Under the pieces are notes generated by a model. The model saw only the letters and a program-made list of their open reading frames with translations. It did no database searches and had not been told where the DNA came from. Below, in pieces: positions 8,007 through 15,661 of a DNA stretch of 64,000 bases. Origin of the DNA: DAOUBP01 sp964513075. GTDB lineage: Bacteria > Chloroflexota > Anaerolineae > CG2-30-64-16. Position 1 is the stretch's first letter; every line of letters starts with the position of its first letter. The stretch spans positions 47,608 through 111,607 of the forward strand of contig CAZELR010000005.1 in NCBI GenBank assembly GCA_964513075.1. The letters run 5' to 3'. A program made the translations under genes and the position numbers.

Positions 8007-8780
8007 TCAAATGGCATCTTCACGCGCCAGCAGCTCTTTGGCCAGGGCACGATAAGCGGCTGCGCCGGAGGAGGCGGGCGCGTAGGTCAGGATCGTTTGG
8101 CCGTAACTCGGCGCCTCACTCAGGCGCACGCTGCGTGGGATGACAGTTTTAAAGGTTTGGTTGGCGAAATGACTGCGCACCTCGCGGACGACTTGATCTG
8201 ATAAGTTAGTGCGCGCATCAAACATCGTCAACACCATGCCGCTGATATAGAGTTGCGGGTTCAAGTTCTCGCGCACCAATTGGATCGTCTGCCACAGGCG
8301 TCCCAAACCTTCCAGCGCCAGGTACTCACACTGGATGGGCACAATCAGGCCATCTGTTGCTGAAGTCAGTGCATTGATCGTAAGTAATCCGAGGCTGGGC
8401 GGACAGTCGATGAGGATGTGATCGTAAGCAGCACCCAAGCCTTCCAGCGCACGGCGCAGCAGGTATTCACGGGCCATCAAGGGGACCATCTCGATTTCAG
8501 CGCCGGCCAATGCAGGGGAACTCGGCGCCAGATAGAGGCCGGGCTGTGCAGTGGTCATTACGACATCGGCCAGTGCTTTGTGCCTGATCAGCGCATCGTA
8601 GAGAGAGGCCGGTTGGGTTGCGGGGTCGATGCCCAGGCTGCTGGTTGCGTTGGCCTGTGGATCGGCATCGATCAGCAACACGCGTCGGCCTGCATCAGCC
8701 AGGTACGCGCCGAGGTTGACGGTCGTGGTGGTCTTGCCCACGCCTCCTTTTTGGTTGGCGAAAGCGTAGATATGCGTCAC
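8007..8780 (-). CDS. parA: ParA/Soj chromosome-partitioning ATPase
   Basis: Walker-type ATPase that moves ParB-parS complexes over the nucleoid and, in several bacteria, influences DnaA. The 257 residues contain the deviant Walker A motif KGGVGKTTTTVNLG (about 11-24) with its signature lysine, LLIDADPQANAT (about 36-47), and the Walker B ILIDCPPSLGLL near 122. The C-terminus has IPRSVRLSEAPSYGQTI, conserved in chromosomal Soj proteins. The length is typical for a chromosomal ParA without an N-terminal HTH. parB follows directly; both read leftward away from the rpmH-jag cluster. Confidence 0.96.
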   Translation of the reverse strand: MTHIYAFANQKGGVGKTTTTVNLGAYLADAGRRVLLIDADPQANATSSLGIDPATQPASLYDALIRHKALADVVMTTAQPGLYLAPSSPALAGAEIEMVPLMAREYLLRRALEGLGAAYDHILIDCPPSLGLLTINALTSATDGLIVPIQCEYLALEGLGRLWQTIQLVRENLNPQLYISGMVLTMFDARTNLSDQVVREVRSHFANQTFKTVIPRSVRLSEAPSYGQTILTYAPASSGAAAYRALAKELLAREDAI

Positions 8781-8824
8781 GTTACCCGTTATCCTTCGAC
8801 GGTTCGACTGAGCTCATCGCAAGC

Positions 8825-9700
8825 TCAGGATCCATCCTTTAGCCAGGCATCTACCTGACTGCGTTCCGGGATGCCCTCCATCCCTGGCGCCTCGATTGAC
8901 ATCGAGGCAACAACATTGGCGAAGCGTGCTGCCAGCAAAGGGTCGTGCGTTTCAGATAGCCGCACCAGAAAGGCGGTGGCAAAGACGTCGCCAGCGCCGG
9001 TTGGATCAACCTCGACCGCTGGCCGTGGTTGAACATGGTATCGCTTACCCGCAACATGGACGGCCGCGCCGTGCCAACCGTCGGTCACGACCAGCAGCCG
9101 AGTTTGGCTGGCCAGCTCGGCCAAGTATGCATCATCACCGCCGACATCTTCGCGGCTGAGGATTACGGCGTCTGCTCGCTGTAGGAAGGGCTCCGGGTCC
9201 TTCCATCGAGTTGGCCGCACATGCCCGCTGGCGTCCCACGTGCGCAGCCAGCCTTGGGGCGTGACTCCCAGGAGCGCCCTTGGAAAGGCATCTGCCCAGG
9301 CAGGTTCCACCTCATGAGCGATAGGCCCCAACAAGACGATATCGGGGTTCGCCCACTCAGCCGGTAAGGCGTTGGGCGTTACCGGCTCAGCCATGGCTTC
9401 GATCACTTGCGTACGTTGGCCCCCCCGGTAGATGTTGACGAAGGTCGTACACACCGGTGATGGTAATAGGCAGACTGGGATGCCGGCCAGCGGACCGGCG
9501 ACCGACGTCATGAAATGGCCTTTGCCCCGCTGTTTCTTGCCGAGGCGCAGGTTTTCGGTCGAGCCGCGCGTCATGATCCCTGGTCGCAAGCCCAGTCGTC
9601 GCACCGTTGCGGCTGCGAAAGATACCGTGCCCCCAAAGCGGAAGCCTTCCGGTGCAAGATCATGCGTGATATGTCCAACAGAAAGAAAGTCGATAGCCAA
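8825..9700 (-). CDS. PfkB family carbohydrate kinase
   Basis: ATP-dependent sugar or nucleoside kinase of the ribokinase/PfkB family, 291 residues. It has the family's N-terminal glycine-containing segment (FRFGGTVSFAAATVRRLG, about 21-38) and the C-terminal signature DPTGAGDVFATAFL near 231-244, whose GAGD supplies the anion hole and catalytic aspartate. The substrate (ribose, fructose-phosphate, adenosine or another) cannot be told. It is inserted between jag and parA, an unusual neighbour in an otherwise standard origin-region cluster. An operator-like palindrome lies 24 bases upstream of the start. Confidence 0.85.
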   Translation of the reverse strand: MAIDFLSVGHITHDLAPEGFRFGGTVSFAAATVRRLGLRPGIMTRGSTENLRLGKKQRGKGHFMTSVAGPLAGIPVCLLPSPVCTTFVNIYRGGQRTQVIEAMAEPVTPNALPAEWANPDIVLLGPIAHEVEPAWADAFPRALLGVTPQGWLRTWDASGHVRPTRWKDPEPFLQRADAVILSREDVGGDDAYLAELASQTRLLVVTDGWHGAAVHVAGKRYHVQPRPAVEVDPTGAGDVFATAFLVRLSETHDPLLAARFANVVASMSIEAPGMEGIPERSQVDAWLKDGS

Positions 9701-9723
9701 GTTGCTTCCTTATATTGCGGCAG

Positions 9724-9743
9724 GTGCAGTCTGCACTATTCTA
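9724..9743 (-). promoter_or_regulatory. Putative -10 box with adjoining palindrome upstream of the PfkB gene
   Basis: Minus strand TAGAAT (9738-9743) followed at once by a perfect inverted repeat GTGCAG-A-CTGCAC (9724-9736). No strong -35 is visible. The arrangement would fit a regulator binding at the transcription start. Confidence 0.35.
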
Positions 9744-9764
9744 TCACAGCGCCAGGGGCAATAG

Positions 9765-9798
9765 AAACGCCGGCCGCGTGATAACGTGGCCGGCGTTT
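9765..9798 (-). terminator. Hairpin between jag and the PfkB gene
   Basis: A 15-bp stem with one wobble pair, AAACGCCGGCC... (9765-9779) and its complement (9784-9798), four-base loop. The outer A/T pairs give a short U run on the minus strand. It probably ends the rpmH-jag transcript. Confidence 0.6.
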
Positions 9799-9846
9799 AC
9801 CCGCGGCATGCTGGCAGGTCCAGGCTTGCCAGCCATTAGGTCGCGT

Positions 9847-10686
9847 CTAGCTCTTCTTAGGAACGAGCGTGACTTTCCGCCGATCGCCTTCACCCACGCT
9901 CTGCGTGCTTACGGTAGCATGATTACGCAATGCCAGATGGATGATGCGCCGTTCGGCCGGCGGCATCGGCTCTAACGCCACGGTGCGACCGGTCTGTTCT
10001 GTTTGCTCGGCCATGCGCAATGCCAGGCGGCGCAGCGATTCGGCGCGCTTGGCGCGATAGCCGTTAACATCCACTGTAAAGCTGGTACGCGTGTGGGTTT
10101 GCTGGTTGACCATCAGCCGCGTCACGAATTCCAAGGCCGAGAGGGTCTCATTTTGGCGACCGATCAATACTCCCAGGTCGTCACCCACGATATTTAGCAC
10201 CAAACCGCGTTCGTCGTCATCGTCGCTCTCCGCATCGCTCTGCGGCACGATTTCCACGTTGGCTCGCAGGTTCATGCGCTCTAACAACCCGCCTAACATC
10301 TCCTTGCCTTTTTGCGCGGCGGCTGCGACCTTGTCGTCGGATGCAGGGATTGCCGCGGGCTGGCTTTCAGGCTGTTTGGGGGCTGACTTGGGCGCGGGCG
10401 TCGGGCGCGGCTCGGGGCGCGCGACCGGAGCTGGTTGGCTGGTCAGCGATTCCGGCTCAGGCCGGGGCTCGGGGCGCGAGGCCGGCTTGGGTTCGATCTT
10501 GGTCAGGTGTACGGACGTCAAGCGTACGATTGCGTCCTCGGCGCCGATACCCAACACGCCACGGCTGCCGGGGCGCACGATCTCAACTTCTACCTCTTCG
10601 CGTGACAGCCTCAGCGCAGCGAGGCCGATGCTGATGGCTGCTTCAGCGGTTTTACCGCGAAATTCTCCGCTTTTTTCACCTGTCAT
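9847..10686 (-). CDS. jag: Jag / KhpB RNA-binding protein
   Basis: Single-stranded-RNA-binding protein made of Jag_N, KH and R3H domains; in other bacteria it works with KhpA and affects cell division, elongation and sporulation. In the 279 residues: Jag_N at 1-55 (KTAEAAISIGLAALRL and GSRGVLGIG), a proline/alanine/glutamate-rich linker at about 65-125, a KH domain with GDDLGVLIGRQNETLSAL near 168-185 (the I-G-R-Q loop), and an R3H domain in the last 65 residues (AERRIIHLALRNH). It lies directly after yidC, as in most Gram-positive and Chloroflexota genomes. Confidence 0.93.
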   Translation of the reverse strand: MTGEKSGEFRGKTAEAAISIGLAALRLSREEVEVEIVRPGSRGVLGIGAEDAIVRLTSVHLTKIEPKPASRPEPRPEPESLTSQPAPVARPEPRPTPAPKSAPKQPESQPAAIPASDDKVAAAAQKGKEMLGGLLERMNLRANVEIVPQSDAESDDDDERGLVLNIVGDDLGVLIGRQNETLSALEFVTRLMVNQQTHTRTSFTVDVNGYRAKRAESLRRLALRMAEQTEQTGRTVALEPMPPAERRIIHLALRNHATVSTQSVGEGDRRKVTLVPKKS

Positions 10687-10765
10687 GCGTCTACTTCCTT
10701 AGAAAGCTTTACTTGGAGCCCGCCAAACAAACACTCCCGATCTTGGATCATTCTTCTGTCGACCC

Positions 10766-11758
10766 TTAGCGTTTGCGCTTGCGGCGTTTGACCGGCTTTT
10801 CAGGTGCTGTTGCCGGTGCGGACTGCGGGATGGGTCCGGTGGTCACAATCGCCATGTCGTCGGCTTCGATCCGTTTCTTGAGGAACGGAAACCACTCGTT
10901 CAAACCTCCCCAGCCGGTGACGAAATACTGCTGGATGACGCTGAGCACATTGGACACCGACCAGTACAGGGTCAGCCCGGAAGGCAATCCCAGCGTAATC
11001 CATGCGAACATGAGGGGCATCATGAACATCATCTGCGACATCATGCGCGCCTGGGGATCCTGCTTGCCGTCCTTGCCGGTTGCGGACAGCGCAGACATCT
11101 TCTGGAGCAGGAGCTGCGAGATCAGCATAAAGATGGGCAGACTGGTGTAGGCGGCCAGCATGGCCCAATCTTTGGCCTGGTAGCTGGTTCCGAGCCACTT
11201 CGTGCTGATCTCGAGGCTGGGAAAGGATAGATCGGGCACCCAGAAGAACCGGGCGCCGGTCAACTCGCCCACGCTGGGATTTGCCAAAACATACAGCGCC
11301 TGGTAGAGGGCAAACAGCACCGGCATTTGGACCAGCAGCGGCAGACACCCGCCCAGGGGATTGAAGCCGGCTTCCTTGTAGAGCTTCATCTGCTCTTCGG
11401 ACAGCTTCTGGCGATCCTTGCCGTATTTCTCCTGCAGCTCACGCAGCTTGGGCTGCATCTGCTGTTGGGCCTTGGTGCTTTGTAGCTGTTTGAGCGTCAG
11501 CGGCAAAGTCACGAGCTTGATGGCGATCGTGAAGACGATGATTGCCCAACCATAGCTGTAGGGGACGCCAAGACCAGCAATGAATTTATTGAGGGCGATG
11601 AGCAGTTTGGCAAGAGGATAGACGAAAACGCCGTTCCACAAGCCTGGATCCGGGTTGTTCAGATCGATCGTCCCCTGTGGGATGCCACACCCGGCGAGCA
11701 TCAGGGCGGCCAATACCAGGATGACGATCAACAGCACGTTGCGACGTTTTTTATTCAC
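10766..11758 (-). CDS. yidC: YidC/Oxa1/SpoIIIJ membrane protein insertase
   Basis: Inserts and folds membrane proteins alone or with SecYEG. The 330-residue protein has a lipoprotein-type signal ending in LMLAGC (Cys24), as in Gram-positive YidC, and lacks the large periplasmic domain of Proteobacteria. The conserved core of five membrane segments includes GWAIIVFTIAIKLVTLPLT (about 70-88), the charged coiled-coil C1 loop KLRELQEKYGKDRQKLSEE (about 104-122), and GGCLPLLVQMPVLFALYQAL (about 136-155). The groove position usually held by arginine in the first core helix appears to be Lys81. The C-terminus is basic (KPVKRRKRKR), a ribosome-binding tail. Confidence 0.95.
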   Translation of the reverse strand: MNKKRRNVLLIVILVLAALMLAGCGIPQGTIDLNNPDPGLWNGVFVYPLAKLLIALNKFIAGLGVPYSYGWAIIVFTIAIKLVTLPLTLKQLQSTKAQQQMQPKLRELQEKYGKDRQKLSEEQMKLYKEAGFNPLGGCLPLLVQMPVLFALYQALYVLANPSVGELTGARFFWVPDLSFPSLEISTKWLGTSYQAKDWAMLAAYTSLPIFMLISQLLLQKMSALSATGKDGKQDPQARMMSQMMFMMPLMFAWITLGLPSGLTLYWSVSNVLSVIQQYFVTGWGGLNEWFPFLKKRIEADDMAIVTTGPIPQSAPATAPEKPVKRRKRKR

Positions 11759-11791
11759 GCTAACTAAAACTCCTTGGGTCCCAGGCTGCGC

Positions 11792-12001
11792 CTAGGGAAC
11801 GGGGTCGAAGCCGCCCGCATGCCACGGATGGCACCGGCTCAAACGCCGCAGACCCATCCAGCCGCCACGCCGCACCCCATACTTTTCGATGGCTTGGTAC
11901 GTGTACTCGGAGCAGGATGGGTAGAAACGACATGTTGGCGGCAGCGCCGTCGAAATCCGGCGCTGGTAGAATCGGATCAGCGCCAATAGCACACGTTTCA
12001 C
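11792..12001 (-). CDS. yidD: Membrane protein insertion efficiency factor YidD
   Basis: Small amphipathic protein of 69 residues with the family pattern: LALIRFYQRRIS at 5-16, CRFYPSCSEYTYQAI with its conserved cysteines at 25-39, and GGWMGLRRLSRCHPWHAGGFDPVP at the end, including the near-invariant RCHPWxxGGxDPVP. It helps YidC-dependent insertion at the inner membrane. It lies between rnpA and yidC, the standard place, 16 bases after rnpA. Confidence 0.95.
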   Translation of the reverse strand: MKRVLLALIRFYQRRISTALPPTCRFYPSCSEYTYQAIEKYGVRRGGWMGLRRLSRCHPWHAGGFDPVP

Positions 12002-12017
12002 AGTCGCTTATCCGTGC

Positions 12018-12365
12018 CTATACGGTTTCTGTTAGCGCCTGCGCTCGCCGTAGCAGGCGGATACAGGCACTTTGCAGTTCCGAGAAGTCGGCCTCGTTGA
12101 TGCCCGGTCGAGCAATCCATACCATGTCCAAGCCAGGCGTTATCAGATCCCACAGCAGATAGACGGCTTCGCTCATGCGACGCCGGGCCCGATTCCGTGT
12201 GACTGCCTTGCCGATGCGCTTGCTGACGGTGAACCCGCTCCGGCTGATCGTTTTTTGGTTGGGCAGACAGCAGAGCACCATCAAAGGATGAGCGTAGCTG
12301 ACGCCTTCTTGCCTAACCTGCCGGAAGCGTGCCTTATCGCTCAGTCGGTGCTGGCGAGGCAGCAT
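12018..12365 (-). CDS. rnpA: Ribonuclease P protein component
   Basis: Protein subunit of RNase P, which matures the 5' ends of tRNAs together with the rnpB RNA (not found in this window). The 115 residues contain the family signature GKAVTRNRARRRMSEAV near 51-67 (the RNR motif that binds RNase P RNA), the N-terminal LSDKARFRQVRQEG, and GFTVSKRIGKA. It follows rpmH by 21 bases, the classic rpmH-rnpA pair. Confidence 0.94.
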   Translation of the reverse strand: MLPRQHRLSDKARFRQVRQEGVSYAHPLMVLCCLPNQKTISRSGFTVSKRIGKAVTRNRARRRMSEAVYLLWDLITPGLDMVWIARPGINEADFSELQSACIRLLRRAQALTETV

Positions 12366-12386
12366 GCTGACTCCACAAGTTGTCCG

Positions 12387-12527
12387 TTACACCGTTAAGC
12401 GCTTGCGGCCGCGGAGGCGTCGTGCTTTCAGCACGCGACGTCCATTATGGGTGCTCATTCGGCTGATGAACCCATGAACGCGCATCCGGCGGCGGCTCTT
12501 AGGCTGATAGGTCCGCTTAGTTGACAT
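12387..12527 (-). CDS. rpmH: 50S ribosomal protein L34
   Basis: A 46-residue, very basic protein. It starts MSTKRTYQPKSRRR, has HGFISRMSTHNGRRVLKARR in the middle and ends GRKRLTV, matching L34 over its full length. The ATG is at 12527 and the TAA at 12387-12389. L34 is part of the large ribosomal subunit. It heads the rpmH-rnpA-yidD-yidC-jag operon and has a near-consensus promoter about 105 bases upstream. Confidence 0.97.
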   Translation of the reverse strand: MSTKRTYQPKSRRRMRVHGFISRMSTHNGRRVLKARRLRGRKRLTV

Positions 12528-12632
12528 TAAAATCACTCCATCTTGATCTATATCCGCATCCGCCCGCCTGCTGGCGGCGGACAGAAAAAGCAGGCGAGAC
12601 AGACAGCAAATCTCACCCGCTCAAGTCAAGCA

Positions 12633-12662
12633 ATTATACGTGGGAGCAGGCATTAGTGTCAA
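12633..12662 (-). promoter_or_regulatory. Consensus sigma70 promoter of the rpmH operon
   Basis: Minus strand TTGACA (12657-12662), 18 bases, TATAAT (12633-12638): both boxes are perfect. It implies a leader of about 100 bases before rpmH that contains a GCCTGC/GCAGGC pairing near 12570-12596. The -35 box starts just after the stop codon of the upstream MFS gene. Confidence 0.85.
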
Positions 12663-12663
12663 A

Positions 12664-13983
12664 TCAGGACGTGTGAGGGGTGCGTTTGGGGAGTCGCCCG
12701 ACGGCCACGCTGACTAGCGCCATGATCACTGCGCTCACTCCGACGATTTCCAGAACGCGCGGGATGCCGACAGTGTCGGCGATGCCTCCCAGTCCCAACA
12801 TCGGAGGGATGCCGATCAGGTTGTTAAGCATATATTGCACCGAGAATACCCGGCCGCGGATGTCGGCCGGAGATTCGAGCTGAAGCGTCGTCTGGGCCAG
12901 AATGTTGACCGTCGACAAACAGAGGCCCAGCACCAAGCCCAAGGCCATGGTCATCGTCGTCAAGCTGAACGCCGCCCTGGGGTAGACCTTCAGGATTGGT
13001 TGGAGTAGGTGTTGGTAGTCCAGGCTAATCCATCCCATGCCCGCAAAAGCCAGCCCGACCAGCACAAGCCCGATCCGTCCGAATCCGATGCGGCGCAGCA
13101 CGTGCCCCCAGCGGCCCACGATGCCTGTGGCTAACAACATGCCCAGTCCGGCCGGGGCAAAGACGATGACCGCGTTTTCAGCCCGCATACCTAGCACGCG
13201 CGCAGCGTAACCCGGCGCCAGCATGGCCAACACCATCACCAGCGTCGCAATCGTTACCAGTTGCGTCATCGCGGCCAGCACCTTGGGTTGGCCAGAGACG
13301 AACTGCCACCCCTCACTGATGTCATCCCACAGCCGGCGCCAGCCCGAAATGGCGGCCTTGGACGGTCGGTCCGGGCGCTTGTCAGGCGGCAACATGCTTA
13401 CTGACAACGCCGCGCCCAGGTAAAGCAGCGCAATCAGCACGAAACCGCCCTCGATCTGCAGCAGACTGATGGCCAAGGGGCCAAGAATCAGCAAGCCCAT
13501 CACCTGGGAGAGCGCCATGGTCAGGGTGAACAGGGAATTAGCAGGCAGGAGTAGATTTTCCCCCACCAACAGCGGGATCGTGGAGACTTCGGCTGGGCTG
13601 AAGAATTGGGCCAGGGTGGCGGTCAGAAACGTCACGGCATAGATGGCCAGCAGCTCCCAGGCGCCGTTGAGATGGCGTACGATCAACAGATAGCTGAGCG
13701 CAAAGGCAACGCGGATCAGGTTCGAGCTGACCAGGATCCATTTCTTAGGCCAGCGATCGACCACCACGCCCGCGATCGGGCTGAACAGCACGCCGGGCAG
13801 CGAAAACGCCAGGATCGTCAGGCCGAGATGCATCGTTGACCCGGTCAGTTTCTCGATCAGCACCATCTGGATGAAATGAATGGCGTGTTGAGAGGTTTGC
13901 GCGAGCAGTTGCGCGAGCCAGAGGGCGCGAAAATTGCGATTGGCGAGTACGGGACGAAAGCCCCGATCGGTAGTTTCTTGCAT
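12664..13983 (-). CDS. MFS exporter (EntS / MFS_3-like)
   Basis: Twelve-helix major facilitator protein, about 440 residues, likely a proton-driven drug or metabolite exporter. It opens with FRPVLANRNFRALWLAQLLAQTS, typical of the MFS_3/EntS group, and has the loop motif GVVVDRWPKKWIL between helices 2 and 3 (the family A-motif, DRxxRR-like). Hydrophobic helices are evident throughout. I chose the ATG at 13983, eight bases after the stop of the upstream DUF951 gene; an in-frame TTG at 14013 would overlap that gene. It occupies the place next to rpmH where dnaA is often found. Confidence 0.85.
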   Translation of the reverse strand: MQETTDRGFRPVLANRNFRALWLAQLLAQTSQHAIHFIQMVLIEKLTGSTMHLGLTILAFSLPGVLFSPIAGVVVDRWPKKWILVSSNLIRVAFALSYLLIVRHLNGAWELLAIYAVTFLTATLAQFFSPAEVSTIPLLVGENLLLPANSLFTLTMALSQVMGLLILGPLAISLLQIEGGFVLIALLYLGAALSVSMLPPDKRPDRPSKAAISGWRRLWDDISEGWQFVSGQPKVLAAMTQLVTIATLVMVLAMLAPGYAARVLGMRAENAVIVFAPAGLGMLLATGIVGRWGHVLRRIGFGRIGLVLVGLAFAGMGWISLDYQHLLQPILKVYPRAAFSLTTMTMALGLVLGLCLSTVNILAQTTLQLESPADIRGRVFSVQYMLNNLIGIPPMLGLGGIADTVGIPRVLEIVGVSAVIMALVSVAVGRLPKRTPHTS

Positions 13984-13990
13984 GAGATGC

Positions 13991-14218
13991 TTAGTTGGGC
14001 GCCTGAGGATCAACCAGCGTGCCCTGCTTCACCAGCGTTTTTACCTGGCGCAAGAACTGGCTGCGCGGCAGCAGAACGCGCCGGCCGCAGCCCGCACAGC
14101 GCATGCCGATATCCGCACCCAGGCGCACCACTTCCCACTCCTGAGAACCACATGGATGCACCTTGCGCATCCGGATGACGTCGCCGAGATGGATCTCGGT
14201 GTAGGATGGAGTATTCAT
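13991..14218 (-). CDS. DUF951 family small protein
   Basis: A 75-residue protein matching the DUF951 pattern: LGDVIRMRKVHPCGSQEW near residues 11-28, EVVRLGADIGMRCAGCG to about 45 and VLLPRSQFLRQVK to about 60. The three cysteines (HPCG and CAGC) suggest a small zinc-binding, OB-like fold. The family occurs mainly in Bacillota and Chloroflexota and is often near parB or the end of origin-region clusters. The biochemical role is unknown. It lies between the RNase D and MFS genes with gaps of a few bases, so all three are probably one transcript. Confidence 0.88.
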   Translation of the reverse strand: MNTPSYTEIHLGDVIRMRKVHPCGSQEWEVVRLGADIGMRCAGCGRRVLLPRSQFLRQVKTLVKQGTLVDPQAPN

Positions 14219-14221
14219 ATG

Positions 14222-15397
14222 CTATTCTGCCAGGATATTGAGTAGGTCGGGCCCATATTCCTGCAGCTTCCAGGGTCCCATCACGCCCAGGGCTGCCAAG
14301 GCTTCCAAGGTGGCGGGAGCCACGCGAGCGATGGTGGTCAACGTCTCATTGGTCAGCACGACGTCGGCGTCTACCGCGCGTTCACTCGCGCGCTGGGTGC
14401 GCCAGGCGCGCAGGCGATCGAAGCGGGCCTGCACGACGGGGTCAGGCCGGCCGTTACCGGTGTGGGGCCTGACGGGTGGCTGGGGTGGAGGTGCATGGCG
14501 CCCCCGGGTGATAGCTGCCAGGATGCCCCGGCCATAGCTTTCCGTCTGCCGTTGGTTCAGTCCGAGATCCGCCAGGTGTTGCGGCTGCCGCTGGCTGAGT
14601 CGAATTAACGCGTCGTCGCCAAGCACCTTGAACGCCGGGCGGTTCAAATGGCGGGCTTGCTCATCGCGCCAGAGATATAGCTCGCGCAGCACGGCCACTT
14701 CGTTGGGATACAAATCGCGGATGCTGCGCATCCGCCAGAAACCGTCCGGATCGAAGGGCTTTTCGGTATAGACGATAGAGGGCAATGCCGCAAACGCCTC
14801 CCGCGCCTCGCGCCACCGCTGCCGCGACTGCAGTTCGCTGATCTGTAATCTGCGTAGGTCAAACAGGAAGTGGCTATCGAGCCGCGCATAACTGAGTTGC
14901 GCCGCGTTCAAGGGGCGTTGACCCCAATCGGTCAATTGGGCCCGCTTGTCCAGCTCAACATCGAAGTGCTGTTTCACCAGAGCAGCCAGACCCACCTGCG
15001 GCCAGCCCAGGATGCGGGCTGCCAGCATGGTGTCGAACACATTCGCAAAATCGAAAGCAAAGTCCCGCTTCAGCATCAGAATATCGTTTTCGGCGGCGTG
15101 GAAAATCTTCTCGACGGCTGGATCTGCCAGAAGCAGGCCGAGCTGCGCTAGGTCTGGGAGGCGCAGCGGATCAACGATGTAGTCACAGCCGGGCGTGCTG
15201 ATTTGGATCACACAGACTTTATAGAAGTAGCGATACAGGCTGTCGGCTTCGGTATCCAACGCAATAATCGGCTCATGCGCCAGCGCGGCCAGCATCTTGT
15301 CGAGCGCGGCGGAGGTATCGATCAGGACGGGCGGCGGCAGGCGCCGATCCTGATCGGAAAGACTGGTAGTGGGTGTGTGTGTCGGCGGAATCAACAT
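14222..15397 (-). CDS. rnd: Ribonuclease D-like 3'-5' exonuclease with HRDC domain
   Basis: DEDD-family 3'-5' exoribonuclease that trims tRNA and other stable RNA precursors. The 391 residues show exonuclease motif I ALDTEADSLYRY (catalytic D and E, about 45-56), motif II in FHAAENDILMLKRDF (about 99-113) and motif III SYARLDSHFLFDLR (about 168-181), here Y-x3-D of the DEDDy type. An HRDC domain follows at about 215-290 (LNRPAFKVLGDDALIRLSQ) and a second, weaker HRDC-like stretch near the end. Its size and order match RNase D. Confidence 0.9.
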   Translation of the reverse strand: MLIPPTHTPTTSLSDQDRRLPPPVLIDTSAALDKMLAALAHEPIIALDTEADSLYRYFYKVCVIQISTPGCDYIVDPLRLPDLAQLGLLLADPAVEKIFHAAENDILMLKRDFAFDFANVFDTMLAARILGWPQVGLAALVKQHFDVELDKRAQLTDWGQRPLNAAQLSYARLDSHFLFDLRRLQISELQSRQRWREAREAFAALPSIVYTEKPFDPDGFWRMRSIRDLYPNEVAVLRELYLWRDEQARHLNRPAFKVLGDDALIRLSQRQPQHLADLGLNQRQTESYGRGILAAITRGRHAPPPQPPVRPHTGNGRPDPVVQARFDRLRAWRTQRASERAVDADVVLTNETLTTIARVAPATLEALAALGVMGPWKLQEYGPDLLNILAE

Positions 15398-15503
15398 CGC
15401 GGAGCTATTATCGCCTTATCGGGATAGGCTGTCAAAAGAACCCTGCCATTATCGGACGAATTTGCCCTTCCTGTCCGGCGATGCCTGATATGGCGCAGGT
15501 TAT

Positions 15504-15533
15504 TTGACAAAAGAAGGACCGAACGCTTACAAT
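15504..15533 (+). promoter_or_regulatory. Sigma70-type promoter of hppA
   Basis: TTGACA (15504-15509), 18 bases, TACAAT (15528-15533). It implies a 5' leader of about 120 bases before the ATG at 15662. Confidence 0.7.
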
Positions 15534-15661
15534 AGCCTTTTATATGGCCCAGAAAAGGCTTGCTTTTCGTTGAGCGAGCGGATTCTTTGGCCAGTTCGGC
15601 CAATCTGTTGAGCAGCAAAACTCAACCATTCTATTTCACCAGGAGGTCTCACGAAGTTCTC

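Noticed and set aside
12664..14013. TTG start at 14013 for the MFS gene
   Set aside because: It overlaps the DUF951 gene by 23 bases and adds a basic leader not typical of the family; the ATG at 13983 is better placed.
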